Of a stretch of DNA of 64,000 bases, positions 54,923 through 64,000 are shown one piece after another. Within the stretch, counting starts at the first letter, position 1. Every line of letters starts with the position of its first letter. The DNA is from Bradyrhizobium sp. B124 (GTDB lineage: Bacteria; Pseudomonadota; Alphaproteobacteria; Rhizobiales; Xanthobacteraceae): assembly GCF_038967635.1 (NCBI RefSeq), contig NZ_CP152413.1, positions 2,852,001 to 2,916,000 on the forward strand, in the 5' to 3' direction. The notes under the pieces were generated by a model. It saw nothing but the letters and a program-made list of their open reading frames with translations, ran no database searches and was not told where the DNA came from. The position numbers and the translations under genes were made by a program.

Positions 54923-54949
54923 GACCAAGTCCTGGCACCGGAAGATGGC

Positions 54950-55348
54950 TCACTGATGGCCGAGACTCTCCAGTTCCTTGGCACGGATTTCGGTCATGCT
55001 GCGCATGCATTCGCCGGCATCGAGGCGGGCGATGGTGCCCTCGCCGAGGTCGTAATACAGGCAATTCGCGTCACGGTACTGGATCCACAACCGTTGCGCG
55101 GTGCGCAGCTGTTCGCGCTGCTTGTCGCCCGCGGCATCCTTCAGCGCCTGCTGATAGGCGACGTTCATCCGCTTGTCCCATTGCGCGGTCTTGGTCTTGA
55201 GGCACTCGACCATCTGGTAGGTATTGCCATCGCAGGACTGTTCGGGATCGCCCTGATCGCCGGCCCAGGCCGACGAGGTGGCGATGATGAAAATGGCCGC
55301 AACCAAGCGCCCGAGCCTGCACACACCTGTCGTGAGAGCCGATTTCAT
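54950..55348 (-). CDS. LprI-like (DUF1311) exported protein
   Basis: 132 residues with a signal peptide (LGRLVAAIFIIATSSAWAGD) and an LprI/DUF1311 domain: SCDGNTYQMVECLKTKTAQWDKRMNVAYQQALKDAAGD, then RLWIQYRDANCLYYDLGEGTI and AGECMRSMTEIRAKEL, with four Cys. In other bacteria this domain inhibits lysozyme. The start at 55348 lies before the signal core; the frame extends nine codons more. Two-gene unit with the 77-residue gene. Confidence 0.85.
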   Translation of the reverse strand: MKSALTTGVCRLGRLVAAIFIIATSSAWAGDQGDPEQSCDGNTYQMVECLKTKTAQWDKRMNVAYQQALKDAAGDKQREQLRTAQRLWIQYRDANCLYYDLGEGTIARLDAGECMRSMTEIRAKELESLGHQ

Positions 55349-55479
55349 GCCGCCTTCCGCTTCGATGGATCCCATAGCGCCATACGTTAGTGCCGCCGTA
55401 GCCCATCCCGTTCATATCAGTCGCACCGCGGCTGGCCTTGCCGAACCGCGCAGGATATTTCAGGGGTATGGAGGGATTC

Positions 55480-56499
55480 ATGCGGCGGACCGTGACGCCT
55501 GCAATCGTTTTGGCCGTGTTCGGCCTGCTCGTCGGTGGGCTGTTTCGGTACGCCTTCGACCAATCCGACGAGGCCTCCGTTGCGAACTATGCGCGGAGCG
55601 CGCTCGAAGGCGCCGTCATCACCCTGATCGTCTGGGCCACGCATCTCTATCTGACCACGCGCAGCGGCTGGCTGCGGCGTCTGCCGCTCGTTGTCGAGCT
55701 GGTCGTTCGCTCCGTCAGTATCGCCGTCATCGTCGCAGTTGCCGCGATGGCGCTGGAGATCATTCTGTATGGGCATGGGCTCGAGGCGAAGTGGGTTCGC
55801 GAGACCTTCCTGAAGATCGTCGGCCTGTCCCTGCTGCTCTCGATCCCGATCACGACGATCTACGAACTGGTCCGGATGATCGGTGGGCATACGCTGCTCA
55901 ACATCGTGCTCGGACGCTACCGCCAGCCGGTCCGCGAGGAACGCGTGCTGCTGTTCCTCGACCTGGTCGGCTCGACGACGCTGGCGGAAGCGATGGGCGA
56001 GCTGCGCGTGCAGGAGCTCTTGACGCGCTTCTTCTTCGACATCGACGAGCCGATCGTGGCGCATGGCGGCGAGGTTCATGCCTATGTCGGCGACGAGGTC
56101 ATCGTGACCTGGCCGGCCGGCACGGGCCAGCCGTCGCGGCGCTACCTCGACTGCGTGTTCGCGATCGAGGACCGCCTCGCCAAGCGGGCCGACCACTATC
56201 GCAAGGAGTTCGGCGTGGTGCCGGCGTTCCGCGCCGGGATGCATGCCGGCCCTGTCGTCATCGGTGAATGCGGCGACTCGCGGCGGCAGATCGCCTATTT
56301 CGGCGATACCGTGAACGTCACGGCGCGGCTGCAGGCGCATTGCAAGGAGGCCGGCCGGCCGCTGCTGATCTCGGGCGAGCTGCTTCGCCTGCTGCCCTCG
56401 GACCTGGATTTTTTCATCGAGCCGCTCGGCTCGACGCAGTTGCGCGGGCGCGCCGCTTCGATCGACATCTTCGCCGTCACACGGCGCGCGTCGTCCTAA
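55480..56499 (+). CDS. Membrane-anchored class III adenylate/guanylate cyclase
   Basis: 339 residues. About four membrane helices (residues ~5-150) precede a cyclase catalytic domain (~165-335): LLFLDLVGSTTLAEAMGE holds the first metal Asp, VHAYVGDEVIVTW the second, and AGMHAGPVVIGECGDSRRQIAYFGDTVNVTARLQ the transition-state Asn and Arg. These residues fit an active enzyme. The base-specifying positions were not resolved, so cAMP versus cGMP is open. The start at 55480 follows GGAGGGATTC; upstream frames lack a site. Confidence 0.92.
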   Translation: MRRTVTPAIVLAVFGLLVGGLFRYAFDQSDEASVANYARSALEGAVITLIVWATHLYLTTRSGWLRRLPLVVELVVRSVSIAVIVAVAAMALEIILYGHGLEAKWVRETFLKIVGLSLLLSIPITTIYELVRMIGGHTLLNIVLGRYRQPVREERVLLFLDLVGSTTLAEAMGELRVQELLTRFFFDIDEPIVAHGGEVHAYVGDEVIVTWPAGTGQPSRRYLDCVFAIEDRLAKRADHYRKEFGVVPAFRAGMHAGPVVIGECGDSRRQIAYFGDTVNVTARLQAHCKEAGRPLLISGELLRLLPSDLDFFIEPLGSTQLRGRAASIDIFAVTRRASS

Positions 56500-56564
56500 A
56501 TAATCCCTTAAGACGCACTGCCATTGTCGCGAAAGCACCAATTGAGTCCTGTCCGGTCGCGGCC

Positions 56565-56612
56565 CGTTAAGGATGCGATGCACCCGTATTTGCACCGGGT
56601 TCCTCCTTAACG
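56565..56612. promoter_or_regulatory. Strong stem-loop between the cyclase and DUF2336 genes
   Basis: CGTTAAGGA (56565-56573) pairs with TCCTTAACG (56604-56612); an inner ACCCG/CGGGT pair encloses a nine-base loop. There is no T run, so it is either a weak terminator of the cyclase gene or a regulator/RNA structure in the DUF2336 leader, 70 bases before its start. Confidence 0.5.
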
Positions 56613-56681
56613 CAGGTGTAAGACGACGCCCTGCATGGTGCACGGACAGGTGTCATTCAACAAAAACAAGGTCGCCCATCG

Positions 56682-57788
56682 ATGGCGCAACAGGCGTCAC
56701 AATCGATTATTGCCGAACTCGAGGATGCGGTCCGGGACGGGACATCCGCCAAACGCGTGCAGACGCTGCGGCAGGTCACCGATCTGTTCCTGAACGACGG
56801 CGACCGCCTCAACGATGAACAGGTCAAGGTGTTCGACGACGTGCTCTGCCTGCTCGTCGCGCGTGTCGAGACGCGTGCGCGGGCCGAGCTCAGCAAGCGG
56901 CTCGCGCCGCTCGACTACGCGCCGTTTGAGGTGATTCAGCACCTCGCCTGGGACGACGACATCAGCGTCGCCGGCGACGTGCTGACCCACTCCAGCCGCC
57001 TTTCAAACGACGCACTGCGCGAGATCGCCGCCAGCAAGGGCCAGGACCATCTGTTCGCAATCTCGGCGCGGGAGAACCTGCCGGCTTCCGTCACCGACGT
57101 GATCATCGACCGCGGCGAGGACAAGGTGATCCGGCGGCTTGCCAAGAACGCCGGCGCGCAGTTCTCCGAGAACGGCTATTCCTCGATCGTCGCCCGCGCC
57201 GAAGGCGACGACGAGCTGGTCGAGATTCTCGGGCTGCGGATCGATATTCCGGCCAAGCTGCTGCGCGACCTGCTGCAGCGCGCCAAGGATACGGTGCGCG
57301 CCCGCCTGCTCGCGATCGCATCGCCCAGGGCCCGCGAGGAGATCAGCCAGGTGCTGAACGACATCGCGCAGGAAGAGGCCGCGGCTCCCCGCCGCAACTA
57401 CGGCATCGCCGAAGAGCTGGTCAAGCTGATGAAGCAGCTGAACGAGCTCGATGACGCGGCGGTCTACAAATTCGCCGAGGACGGCAAGTTCGACGAGGTC
57501 ACGGTCGCGCTCGCCGTGCTCAACGACATGCCGATCGCGATGATCGAGCGCCTGATGCTCGGGCTGCGCTCCGACCTGCTCCTGATCCCGTGCCGCTCGG
57601 CGCGGCTCAACTGGCCGACGGTCGAAACCATCCTGCGCAAGCGGCCGCTGCCGCATCCGCTCGATCATGCGACGCTCGAGGTCGCGCACCGCGATTACCG
57701 GCGGCTGTCGCTGGAAACCGCACAGCGCACCGTGCGGTTCTGGCAGCTGCACAACAGGATCGAGAAGCAGCCGATGGCGGCCGGTTAG
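56682..57788 (+). CDS. DUF2336 protein
   Basis: 368 residues, largely helical HEAT-like repeats (LSKRLAPLDYAPFEVIQHLAWDDDISVAGDVLTHSSRLSNDALREIAASKGQDHLFAISARENLPASVTDVIIDRG), the DUF2336 pattern of alphaproteobacteria. No signal peptide. No function is established for the family as far as I know. A strong terminator follows at 57813-57844. The stem-loop upstream separates it from the cyclase gene. Confidence 0.88.
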   Translation: MAQQASQSIIAELEDAVRDGTSAKRVQTLRQVTDLFLNDGDRLNDEQVKVFDDVLCLLVARVETRARAELSKRLAPLDYAPFEVIQHLAWDDDISVAGDVLTHSSRLSNDALREIAASKGQDHLFAISARENLPASVTDVIIDRGEDKVIRRLAKNAGAQFSENGYSSIVARAEGDDELVEILGLRIDIPAKLLRDLLQRAKDTVRARLLAIASPRAREEISQVLNDIAQEEAAAPRRNYGIAEELVKLMKQLNELDDAAVYKFAEDGKFDEVTVALAVLNDMPIAMIERLMLGLRSDLLLIPCRSARLNWPTVETILRKRPLPHPLDHATLEVAHRDYRRLSLETAQRTVRFWQLHNRIEKQPMAAG

Positions 57789-57812
57789 CCCGGCGACGTC
57801 TTCGTGACAAAG

Positions 57813-57844
57813 AAAAAGGGTGGGCAACGCGCCCACCCTTTTTT
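57813..57844 (+). terminator. Rho-independent terminator after the DUF2336 gene
   Basis: AAAAGGGTGGGC (57814-57825) pairs with GCCCACCCTTTT (57831-57842), loop AACGC, followed by Ts. It is symmetric enough to also stop minus-strand transcripts coming from ilvC. Confidence 0.93.
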
Positions 57845-57854
57845 GATTCGATGC

Positions 57855-57936
57855 CTAGGGTGGGTTAGCGAAGCGTAACCCACCGCGTCTCCGCGGAACG
57901 AATTGGTGGGTTACGCCTTCGGCTAACCCACCCTAC
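57855..57936. repeat. Intergenic inverted repeat, GTAGGGTGGGTTAGC family (second copy)
   Basis: Same family as 29011-29097: TAGGGTGGGTTAGCGAAGCGTAACCCACC opposite GGTGGGTTACGCC...GGCTAACCCACCCTA. It separates the DUF2336 terminator from ilvC and may add to termination. Confidence 0.85.
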
Positions 57937-57946
57937 ACGCCCGAGC

Positions 57947-59008
<1,062 letters not shown>

Positions 59009-59071
59009 TCAGGCTTTCGGAAGGTCAGAACCGCCGGGCGCCCGCGAATTTCCGGCGTTGTCTAGAGCATT

Positions 59072-59088
59072 TTTCCCCTCAGGGGAAA
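59072..59088. promoter_or_regulatory. Perfect palindrome upstream of ilvC
   Basis: TTTCCCC-TCA-GGGGAAA, 7-3-7, about 105 bases before the ilvC start, between it and the LysE gene end. It is either a terminator-like hairpin for LysE (A-rich flank) or a regulatory site for ilvC. Confidence 0.45.
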
Positions 59089-59116
59089 CCCCCATCTCGC
59101 ATGGCGCGGTGCGGCA

Positions 59117-59725
59117 TCATGCGTCCATGAAGACCGGGTAGAGCGAGGCCAGCAGCAGGACGGCCATCACCACATTGAAGACGCGGATCGCCCGAGGCGA
59201 GGTCAGGACCGGCCGCAGGGCGGTGCCGAACAGCGCCCAGACGATGCAGGACACCGTCCCCAGGGCCAGGCTCAGGCCGACCTGGATCGCGATGTTCCAG
59301 GGGAAGGCGGCGATCGCCGCGTAGGCCGTGATGGTGCCGATCACCATCACCCAGCCCTTGGCATTGATCCACTGGAACATGGCCGCACCCCAGAAGGTCA
59401 TCGGGCCGCGGCCGGGCCCGTCGTCCTTGTCCGCCGAGGGCGGCTCGGCCATGGCGATGACCGCGGCGAGATAGACCAGATAGGCGACGCCGCCATATTT
59501 GAGGATCGTCTGCAGCACCGGATAGGCGATGAAGACCGCCCCGAGCCCGACGCCGACCGCGCCGACCATGAAGGCGAAGCCGACCGTGATGCCGGCGATG
59601 TGGGGCACCGTGCGGCGGAAGCCGTAGGTCAGCCCCGAGGACAGCAGCATGATGTTGTTGGGGCCCGGCGTGAAGAACATCACGACGGCAAACACGACAA
59701 AGGCAAACAGCAGCGAATTCGACAT
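59117..59725 (-). CDS. LysE family amino acid exporter
   Basis: 202 residues, about six helices. FTPGPNNIMLLSSGLTYGFRR near the N-terminus is the LysE/RhtB signature; the second half has MFQWINAKGWVMVIGTITAYAAI. It exports an amino acid, unidentified. It is seven bases from the EamA gene on the same strand and lies in front of ilvC, suggesting export of branched-chain or related amino acids. Confidence 0.93.
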   Translation of the reverse strand: MSNSLLFAFVVFAVVMFFTPGPNNIMLLSSGLTYGFRRTVPHIAGITVGFAFMVGAVGVGLGAVFIAYPVLQTILKYGGVAYLVYLAAVIAMAEPPSADKDDGPGRGPMTFWGAAMFQWINAKGWVMVIGTITAYAAIAAFPWNIAIQVGLSLALGTVSCIVWALFGTALRPVLTSPRAIRVFNVVMAVLLLASLYPVFMDA

Positions 59726-59732
59726 AGTGCCC

Positions 59733-60611
59733 TCACGCGACTTTCGGCAGAGCTTTTGGCCGCTTCGACAGCAGCATCACGGCGATGCCGGCGATGACCG
59801 TAAGCATGCCGGCGAGCCGCAGCGGCCCGAACCTCTCGCCGAACACGATGCTGGAGGCGGCGGAGCCGACGAACGGCACCAGCAGCGCGAACGGCACCAC
59901 CTGCGCCGCCGGATAATCCCGGAGCAGCCGGCCCCACAGCCAATAGGCGATGCTGGTGGAAACGGTGCCGACAAACAGCATCGAGACAATGCCGGCCGGC
60001 GACAGATGCAACAGCGCCTGCCACATCGGCTTCCCGCCCAGCGTCAGCAGCGACAGGCCGAACAACGGGATCGCGGCACACAGGCACAGCCATGCGAACA
60101 GGTCGAACATGCGCGCGCCCTGCGCCGGCCGCAGCAGCAGGTTTCCAATTGCGAACGAGATCGGCGAGATCATCAGAATGGCAAAGGCGGCGACGCTGAA
60201 ATCGTATCCGACGGTGCCGCAGATCATCAGCAGGCCGATCGCGGCGATGGCGATGCCGACGGTCTGCAAGCGCGACGGCAATTCGCCGAACAACACCGCG
60301 GCAAAGCCGATGGTGAACAGCGCCTGGCTCTGCACGATCACGCTGGTGAGCCCGACCGGCATGCCGTGGGCGATGGCGATGGATTGCGCAAGGAACTGAC
60401 CGAGGAACAAGGTGAGGCTGATTCCGACCAGAAGCGGCCACGACACCTGCGGCGGCCTGGGCAGGAACAGGCACGGCACCGCCGCGATGCCGAAGCGCAG
60501 CGCCGTCATCAATTCGGGCGGCAGCTCATCGAGCGCGATCCGGCTGGCGACGAACGCAAGTCCCCAGATCACCGCGACCATGACGGCGATGCCAACATCG
60601 GCCGGCTTCAT
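59733..60611 (-). CDS. EamA/DMT family transporter
   Basis: 292 residues, ten helices in two EamA repeats (VMVAVIWGLAFVASRIALDELPPELMTALRFGIA; SPISFAIGNLLLRPAQG; IAYWLWGRLLRDYPAAQVVPFALLVPFVG). Members export amino acids and metabolites. It is adjacent to lysE, and the two may form one unit. Substrate unknown. Confidence 0.92.
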   Translation of the reverse strand: MKPADVGIAVMVAVIWGLAFVASRIALDELPPELMTALRFGIAAVPCLFLPRPPQVSWPLLVGISLTLFLGQFLAQSIAIAHGMPVGLTSVIVQSQALFTIGFAAVLFGELPSRLQTVGIAIAAIGLLMICGTVGYDFSVAAFAILMISPISFAIGNLLLRPAQGARMFDLFAWLCLCAAIPLFGLSLLTLGGKPMWQALLHLSPAGIVSMLFVGTVSTSIAYWLWGRLLRDYPAAQVVPFALLVPFVGSAASSIVFGERFGPLRLAGMLTVIAGIAVMLLSKRPKALPKVA

Positions 60612-60655
60612 TGTTCTTCTTCTTTGGTTCGGTTTGGCTCTGTCGATGCGAGGAT

Positions 60656-61351
60656 CTAGATCTGTTCGTCCGGCTTCGGCTTGCGCAGCAGATAGGTGCC
60701 GTGCAGCGGCGCGTGGTAGTCGGCAGCGACCAGGGTGAACCCGGTCTCGGTTAGCATGCGCTCCATCACCCAGCCGAAGGTCGAATATTCGTCGCGCATA
60801 TGGGTCATCACGCTTTCGCGCTCGAAATCGTGATTCTTGATCGAGAAATCGGCCCAGCCCTCGACATCGCGATCGACCCCGTCGGGCATGCTAACGAACA
60901 CCATGTCGCGCAGGTAGAAGTTCGCGCCGGGCTTCAGCGCGTTGAAGATCCGCGACAGCGCCACCGCCTTCCAGAAGTCGGGCAGGTGGTGCAGCGTGAA
61001 CTCGCTGACGATGACGTCGTAGGAGTTCGGCTGATAGGCAAAGGACAACAGCCCGGCCGGCTGGGTCCGGATCTTCGCCTTGCGGTCGCGCGCATAAATC
61101 TCGGCAAGCCCGATCATCGCCGGCGAGATGTCGATGGCGTCGACCTCGGCGCCCATCAGCGCCGCCTCGGTCGCCAGCACGCCGTTGCCGCAGCCGATAT
61201 CGGCGATACGCCAGCCCGGCTTGACGCCGAGCATGGTCAGCGCCTGTCGGGCACGGACATCGCTGTCCTCGCTGACGTCATAGATCGAGGCAACCGCGGT
61301 ATCGAGACCGACCTGCCGCCGTTGCGTATAGTACCAGTCGCGCGCCAACAT
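60656..61351 (-). CDS. SAM-dependent class I methyltransferase
   Basis: 231 residues. SAM site IADIGCGNGVLATEAALMG, acidic tip DAIDISPAMIGLA, and FTLHHLPDFWKAVALSRIFNALKPGANFYLRDMVF are classical Methyltransf_11/25 features. It lies three bases after ilvN, so it is co-transcribed with acetolactate synthase genes, an unexpected partner. The target is unknown. Confidence 0.9.
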   Translation of the reverse strand: MLARDWYYTQRRQVGLDTAVASIYDVSEDSDVRARQALTMLGVKPGWRIADIGCGNGVLATEAALMGAEVDAIDISPAMIGLAEIYARDRKAKIRTQPAGLLSFAYQPNSYDVIVSEFTLHHLPDFWKAVALSRIFNALKPGANFYLRDMVFVSMPDGVDRDVEGWADFSIKNHDFERESVMTHMRDEYSTFGWVMERMLTETGFTLVAADYHAPLHGTYLLRKPKPDEQI

Positions 61352-61354
61352 GAT

Positions 61355-61897
61355 TCACATCCCTTCCGGCCCACGCGTGATCGCGGCCACCCCGGTTCGT
61401 GACACCTCGACCAGGCCCAGCGGGCGCATCAGGTCGATGAACTGACTGATCTTGGACGAGTTGCCCGTGATCTCGAACACGAAGCTCTCGGTCGTGGCAT
61501 CGATCACCCGGGCGCGAAACGCATCCGCCAGCCGCAGCGCCTCGACGCGGTGATCGCCACCGCCCCTCACCTTGACCATCGCAAGCTCGCGCTCGATCGA
61601 GCTGCCGGTCAGCGTCATGTCGACGACGCGGTACACCGGGATCATGCGGTCGAGCTGATGCTTGATCTGCTGGATCACCATCGGCGTGCCCGTGGTGACG
61701 ATGGTGATCCGCGAGAGGTGTTTCTGGCTCTCGGTTTCCGAAACCGTGAGACTCTCGATGTTGTAGCCGCGGCCGGAGAACAGCCCGATCACGCGCGCGA
61801 GCACGCCGGGCTCGTTCTGCACGAGGACGGACAGCGTGTGCGTCTCGTTCGGGTCGTGACGTTCCTCGAGGAAGTAGGCGGATGCGGGCTGGTTCAT
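61355..61897 (-). CDS. ilvN: Acetolactate synthase small subunit
   Basis: 180 residues of ACT-domain type: THTLSVLVQNEPGVLARVIGLFSGRGYNIESLTVSETE and the C-terminal ALS_ss_C domain. It binds valine and controls the large subunit. The gene lies 21 bases after the threonine dehydratase-like gene and downstream of the large subunit gene. The ALS small subunit is also called IlvH in other bacteria. Confidence 0.95.
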   Translation of the reverse strand: MNQPASAYFLEERHDPNETHTLSVLVQNEPGVLARVIGLFSGRGYNIESLTVSETESQKHLSRITIVTTGTPMVIQQIKHQLDRMIPVYRVVDMTLTGSSIERELAMVKVRGGGDHRVEALRLADAFRARVIDATTESFVFEITGNSSKISQFIDLMRPLGLVEVSRTGVAAITRGPEGM

Positions 61898-61918
61898 GGT
61901 CGTCCCCTTACATTCTTT

Positions 61919-62905
61919 TCACGCCACCGCCCGCTGGGCGGCCGGCGCAGCATCCGTCCCGATCCAGGTCCGGAACAGATCGAAATCGATATTGCCGCCG
62001 CTCAGGATCAGGCCGACCCGCTTGCCGGCGAGCTTGCTCTTTTCCTGCAGCGCGGCCGCGAGCGCCGCGGCGCCTGCGCCCTCGGCGAGATTGTGGGTGT
62101 CGGTCCAGTAGGCACGGATCGCCTGCCCGACCTCGTCGTCGGTGACCTGCACGATGCGCGCGGCGCCCTTGCGGATCAGGGCGAATGCATCCGCGTCCGG
62201 AATCCGCGTCGCCATGCCGTCGGCAAGGGTGTTGCTGGTCTCGGTGGTCACGATCTTGCCGGCAGCAAACGACAGCGCATAGGACGGCGCCTCGGTCGAC
62301 TGCACGCCGACGATCTCGGTCTTCAGGCCGAGCAGGTCGCGCGCCATGATGCAGCCGGAGATGCCGGAGCCCTGCCCGATCGGCACATAGAGAATGTCGA
62401 GGTCGGGCGCCGATCGAAACAGTTCCAGCGCATAGGTCGCAACGCCCAGCACCAGGTCCGGGTGAAACGACGGCACCATGTGCAGGCCGGCGAACTGGGC
62501 ACGGCGCTCGGCCTCTTCCCGCGCGGCCTGGAAGTCCTCGCCGTGCTCGACGAGCTCGGCGCCGAACGCATGCATGGCACGGTTCTTCTCGACCGAGTTG
62601 CCGCGCGGCACGTAGATCACCGCGGGCACGCCGTGGCGGCTCGCGGCAAACGCCAGACTCTGGCCGTGATTGCCGCGCGTCGCCGAGATGATGCCGGGTA
62701 CATCGGGCCGCTCGCGCTTCAGCCGCTCGAGATAGACCAGGCCGCCGCGCACCTTGAAGGCGCCGATCGGTGTGTGGTTCTCATGCTTGACCACGACCTC
62801 GGTGCCAAGCCGCTCGGCCAGCAACGGCCAGGCATACGCCGGCGTCGCCGGCACCGCGGTGCCGACGATCCTGTGCGCGCGCTCGAGCTCGCTGAGATCA
62901 AACAT
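61919..62905 (-). CDS. Threonine/serine dehydratase-like PLP enzyme
   Basis: 328 residues of the Trp-synthase-beta/fold II PLP family: lysine of the PLP Schiff base in IGAFKVRGGL, the Ser/Asn loop SATRGNHGQSLAFAA, a Gly-rich phosphate-binding loop GQGSGISG and C-terminal SGGNIDFDLF. It lacks the C-terminal ACT-like regulatory domain of biosynthetic IlvA. It could make 2-ketobutyrate for isoleucine synthesis, or degrade threonine/serine. It sits between ilvB and ilvN, an unusual place for it, which favours the isoleucine role. Confidence 0.88.
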   Translation of the reverse strand: MFDLSELERAHRIVGTAVPATPAYAWPLLAERLGTEVVVKHENHTPIGAFKVRGGLVYLERLKRERPDVPGIISATRGNHGQSLAFAASRHGVPAVIYVPRGNSVEKNRAMHAFGAELVEHGEDFQAAREEAERRAQFAGLHMVPSFHPDLVLGVATYALELFRSAPDLDILYVPIGQGSGISGCIMARDLLGLKTEIVGVQSTEAPSYALSFAAGKIVTTETSNTLADGMATRIPDADAFALIRKGAARIVQVTDDEVGQAIRAYWTDTHNLAEGAGAAALAAALQEKSKLAGKRVGLILSGGNIDFDLFRTWIGTDAAPAAQRAVA

Positions 62906-62919
62906 GATCCACCCTCACC

Positions 62920-64000
62920 TCACACCAGCGCCTTGCCGCCGGCGAAGGCCTTCGCGGTGGCCTCATCGGTTGCTTCTTCCGGCAGCAGCATCTCGTTGTG
63001 CGCCTTGCCCGACGGGATCATCGGGAAGCAGTTCTCCAGCGCGGCGACGCGGCAGTCGAACAGCACCGGGCGTTTGATCGAGATCATCTCCTTGATCGCG
63101 CCGTCGAGATCGGACGGCTTGGTCGCCTGCAGGCCGACGCAGCCATAGGCTTCGGCGAGCTTGACGAAGTCCGGCAGCGCTTCGGAGTACGAATGCGACA
63201 GGCGGTTGCCGTGCAGCAGCTGCTGCCACTGCCGCACCATGCCCATGTACTGGTTGTTCAGGATGAAGATCTTGATCGGCAGCTCGAACTGAACCGCGGT
63301 CGACATCTCCTGGATCGTCATCTGCACCGAGGCGTCGCCGGCGATGTCGATCACCAGGCTGTCCGGATGCGCCACCTGCACGCCGACCGCGGCCGGCAGG
63401 CCGTAGCCCATGGTGCCGAGACCGCCTGATGTCATCCAGCGGTGCGGCTCCTCGAAGCCGAAGAACTGCGCGGCCCACATCTGGTGCTGACCGACTTCGG
63501 TCGTGATGTAGGTGTCCTTGCCGCGGGTCAGCTCGAACAGCCGCTGGATCGCGTATTGCGGCAGGATGATATCGTTGTTCTTGCGGTAGGACAGCGAGTT
63601 GCGCGCGCGCCATTGCGCGATCTGCTGCCACCACGCCTTGATGTCGGGCTTCTTGGCCTCCGCCTTGAACACCTGCAGCAGGTCGCCGAGCACATTGCCG
63701 GCGTCGCCGATGATCGGCACGTCGACGCGGATGTTCTTGTTGATCGAGGACGGGTCGATATCGATGTGAATCTTCTTCGAGCCCGGCGAGAACGCATCGA
63801 CGCGGCCGGTGATGCGGTCGTCGAAGCGCGCGCCGACGCACAGCATGACGTCGCAATCATGCATGGTCATGTTGGCTTCGTAGGTGCCGTGCATGCCGAG
63901 CATGCCGAGCCAGTTCGGCCCCGACGCCGGATAGGCGCCCAGTCCCATCAGGGTCGAAGTGATCGGAAAGCCGGTCGCCTCCACCAGCTGACGCAGCAGT
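62920..64000 (-). CDS. ilvB: Acetolactate synthase large subunit (3' part; 5' end outside the window)
   Basis: The C-terminal ~360 residues of the ThDP enzyme that makes acetolactate or acetohydroxybutyrate for Val/Leu/Ile. MLGMHGTYEANMTMHDCDVMLCVGARFDDRITG and GQHQMWAAQFFGFEEPHRWMTSGGLGTMGYGLPAA are ALS blocks; IDIAGDASVQMTIQEMSTAVQFELP with ILNNQYMGMVRQWQ is the ThDP/Mg motif. The N-terminal domain is off the right edge. It is transcribed ahead of the dehydratase-like gene and ilvN. E. coli has ilvB and ilvI forms; I use ilvB loosely. Confidence 0.95.
   Translation of the reverse strand, partial: LLRQLVEATGFPITSTLMGLGAYPASGPNWLGMLGMHGTYEANMTMHDCDVMLCVGARFDDRITGRVDAFSPGSKKIHIDIDPSSINKNIRVDVPIIGDAGNVLGDLLQVFKAEAKKPDIKAWWQQIAQWRARNSLSYRKNNDIILPQYAIQRLFELTRGKDTYITTEVGQHQMWAAQFFGFEEPHRWMTSGGLGTMGYGLPAAVGVQVAHPDSLVIDIAGDASVQMTIQEMSTAVQFELPIKIFILNNQYMGMVRQWQQLLHGNRLSHSYSEALPDFVKLAEAYGCVGLQATKPSDLDGAIKEMISIKRPVLFDCRVAALENCFPMIPSGKAHNEMLLPEEATDEATAKAFAGGKALV

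Noticed and set aside
61550..63148. 532-codon plus-strand frame across ilvN, the dehydratase-like gene and ilvB
   Set aside because: It spans three real genes and their gaps on the other strand and has low-complexity Arg-rich composition.

Overview
The window looks like a chromosomal stretch from a high-GC alphaproteobacterium of the Bradyrhizobium/Nitrobacteraceae type. The grounds are gene content and protein style: liv-type ABC transporters, DUF3551, DUF2336 and LprI-type small proteins, bradyrhizobial palindromic intergenic repeats, and a giant repeat protein with an 'LLGNY...GHGG' C-terminus. No rRNA, tRNA, CRISPR array, IS element or phage was seen. The species assignment is inference.

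Layout. 1-1.1 kb: end of fdhD overlapping mobA (formate dehydrogenase/molybdenum cofactor). 1.1-5.2 kb: LysR and LuxR-type regulators and a BBE-like flavoprotein. 5.3-7.1 kb: leuA preceded by a 38-codon leader ORF with a Leu-rich end and an overlapping stem-loop, a candidate attenuator. 7.3-11 kb: Ada-type regulator, SnoaL-like protein, membrane spermidine-synthase-like protein. 11-16.9 kb: ppk2 and a full branched-chain amino acid type ABC transporter (livM, H, F, G, K). 17-24.3 kb: a patchwork in which an RND efflux pair, a lipoprotein, an NmrA-like reductase, a DUF2798 protein and a TetR regulator lie between two direct duplications: a truncated tetR with its operators, and a livK 5' end with an internal deletion. 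24.4-35 kb: RidA, Nudix, NitT/Tau-type transporter pieces, cupin, QueG-like Fe-S protein, SDRs with a divergent XRE regulator, a frameshifted small secreted protein, and a ketopantoate-reductase-like gene.

35-38.8 kb: one 1257-residue protein combining a calpain-like Cys/His/Asn protease with seven ~107-residue repeats. 39.2-46 kb: an IclR-controlled aromatic catabolic cluster (binding protein, Rieske oxygenase alpha, diol dehydrogenase-like SDR, oxygenase beta, two unknown small proteins, FAD monooxygenase). 46-49 kb: small secreted proteins and an HD hydrolase. 49-51.4 kb: osmoprotectant-type ABC transporter with permease and binding protein fused. 51.4-57.8 kb: sulfatase-fold membrane enzyme, TetR with twin operators and its membrane target, LprI-like protein, membrane adenylate/guanylate cyclase, DUF2336 protein. 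57.9-64 kb: branched-chain amino acid synthesis (ilvC; then ilvB, a threonine dehydratase-like gene and ilvN) interleaved with LysE and EamA exporters and a methyltransferase.

Together, leuA, ilvC, ilvN, ilvB and the dehydratase make this region rich in Leu/Ile/Val synthesis, while the liv operon and LysE/EamA proteins may move amino acids. The items most worth follow-up are the calpain-repeat protein, the leuA leader, the two truncated duplications around the efflux operon, and the IclR catabolic cluster.
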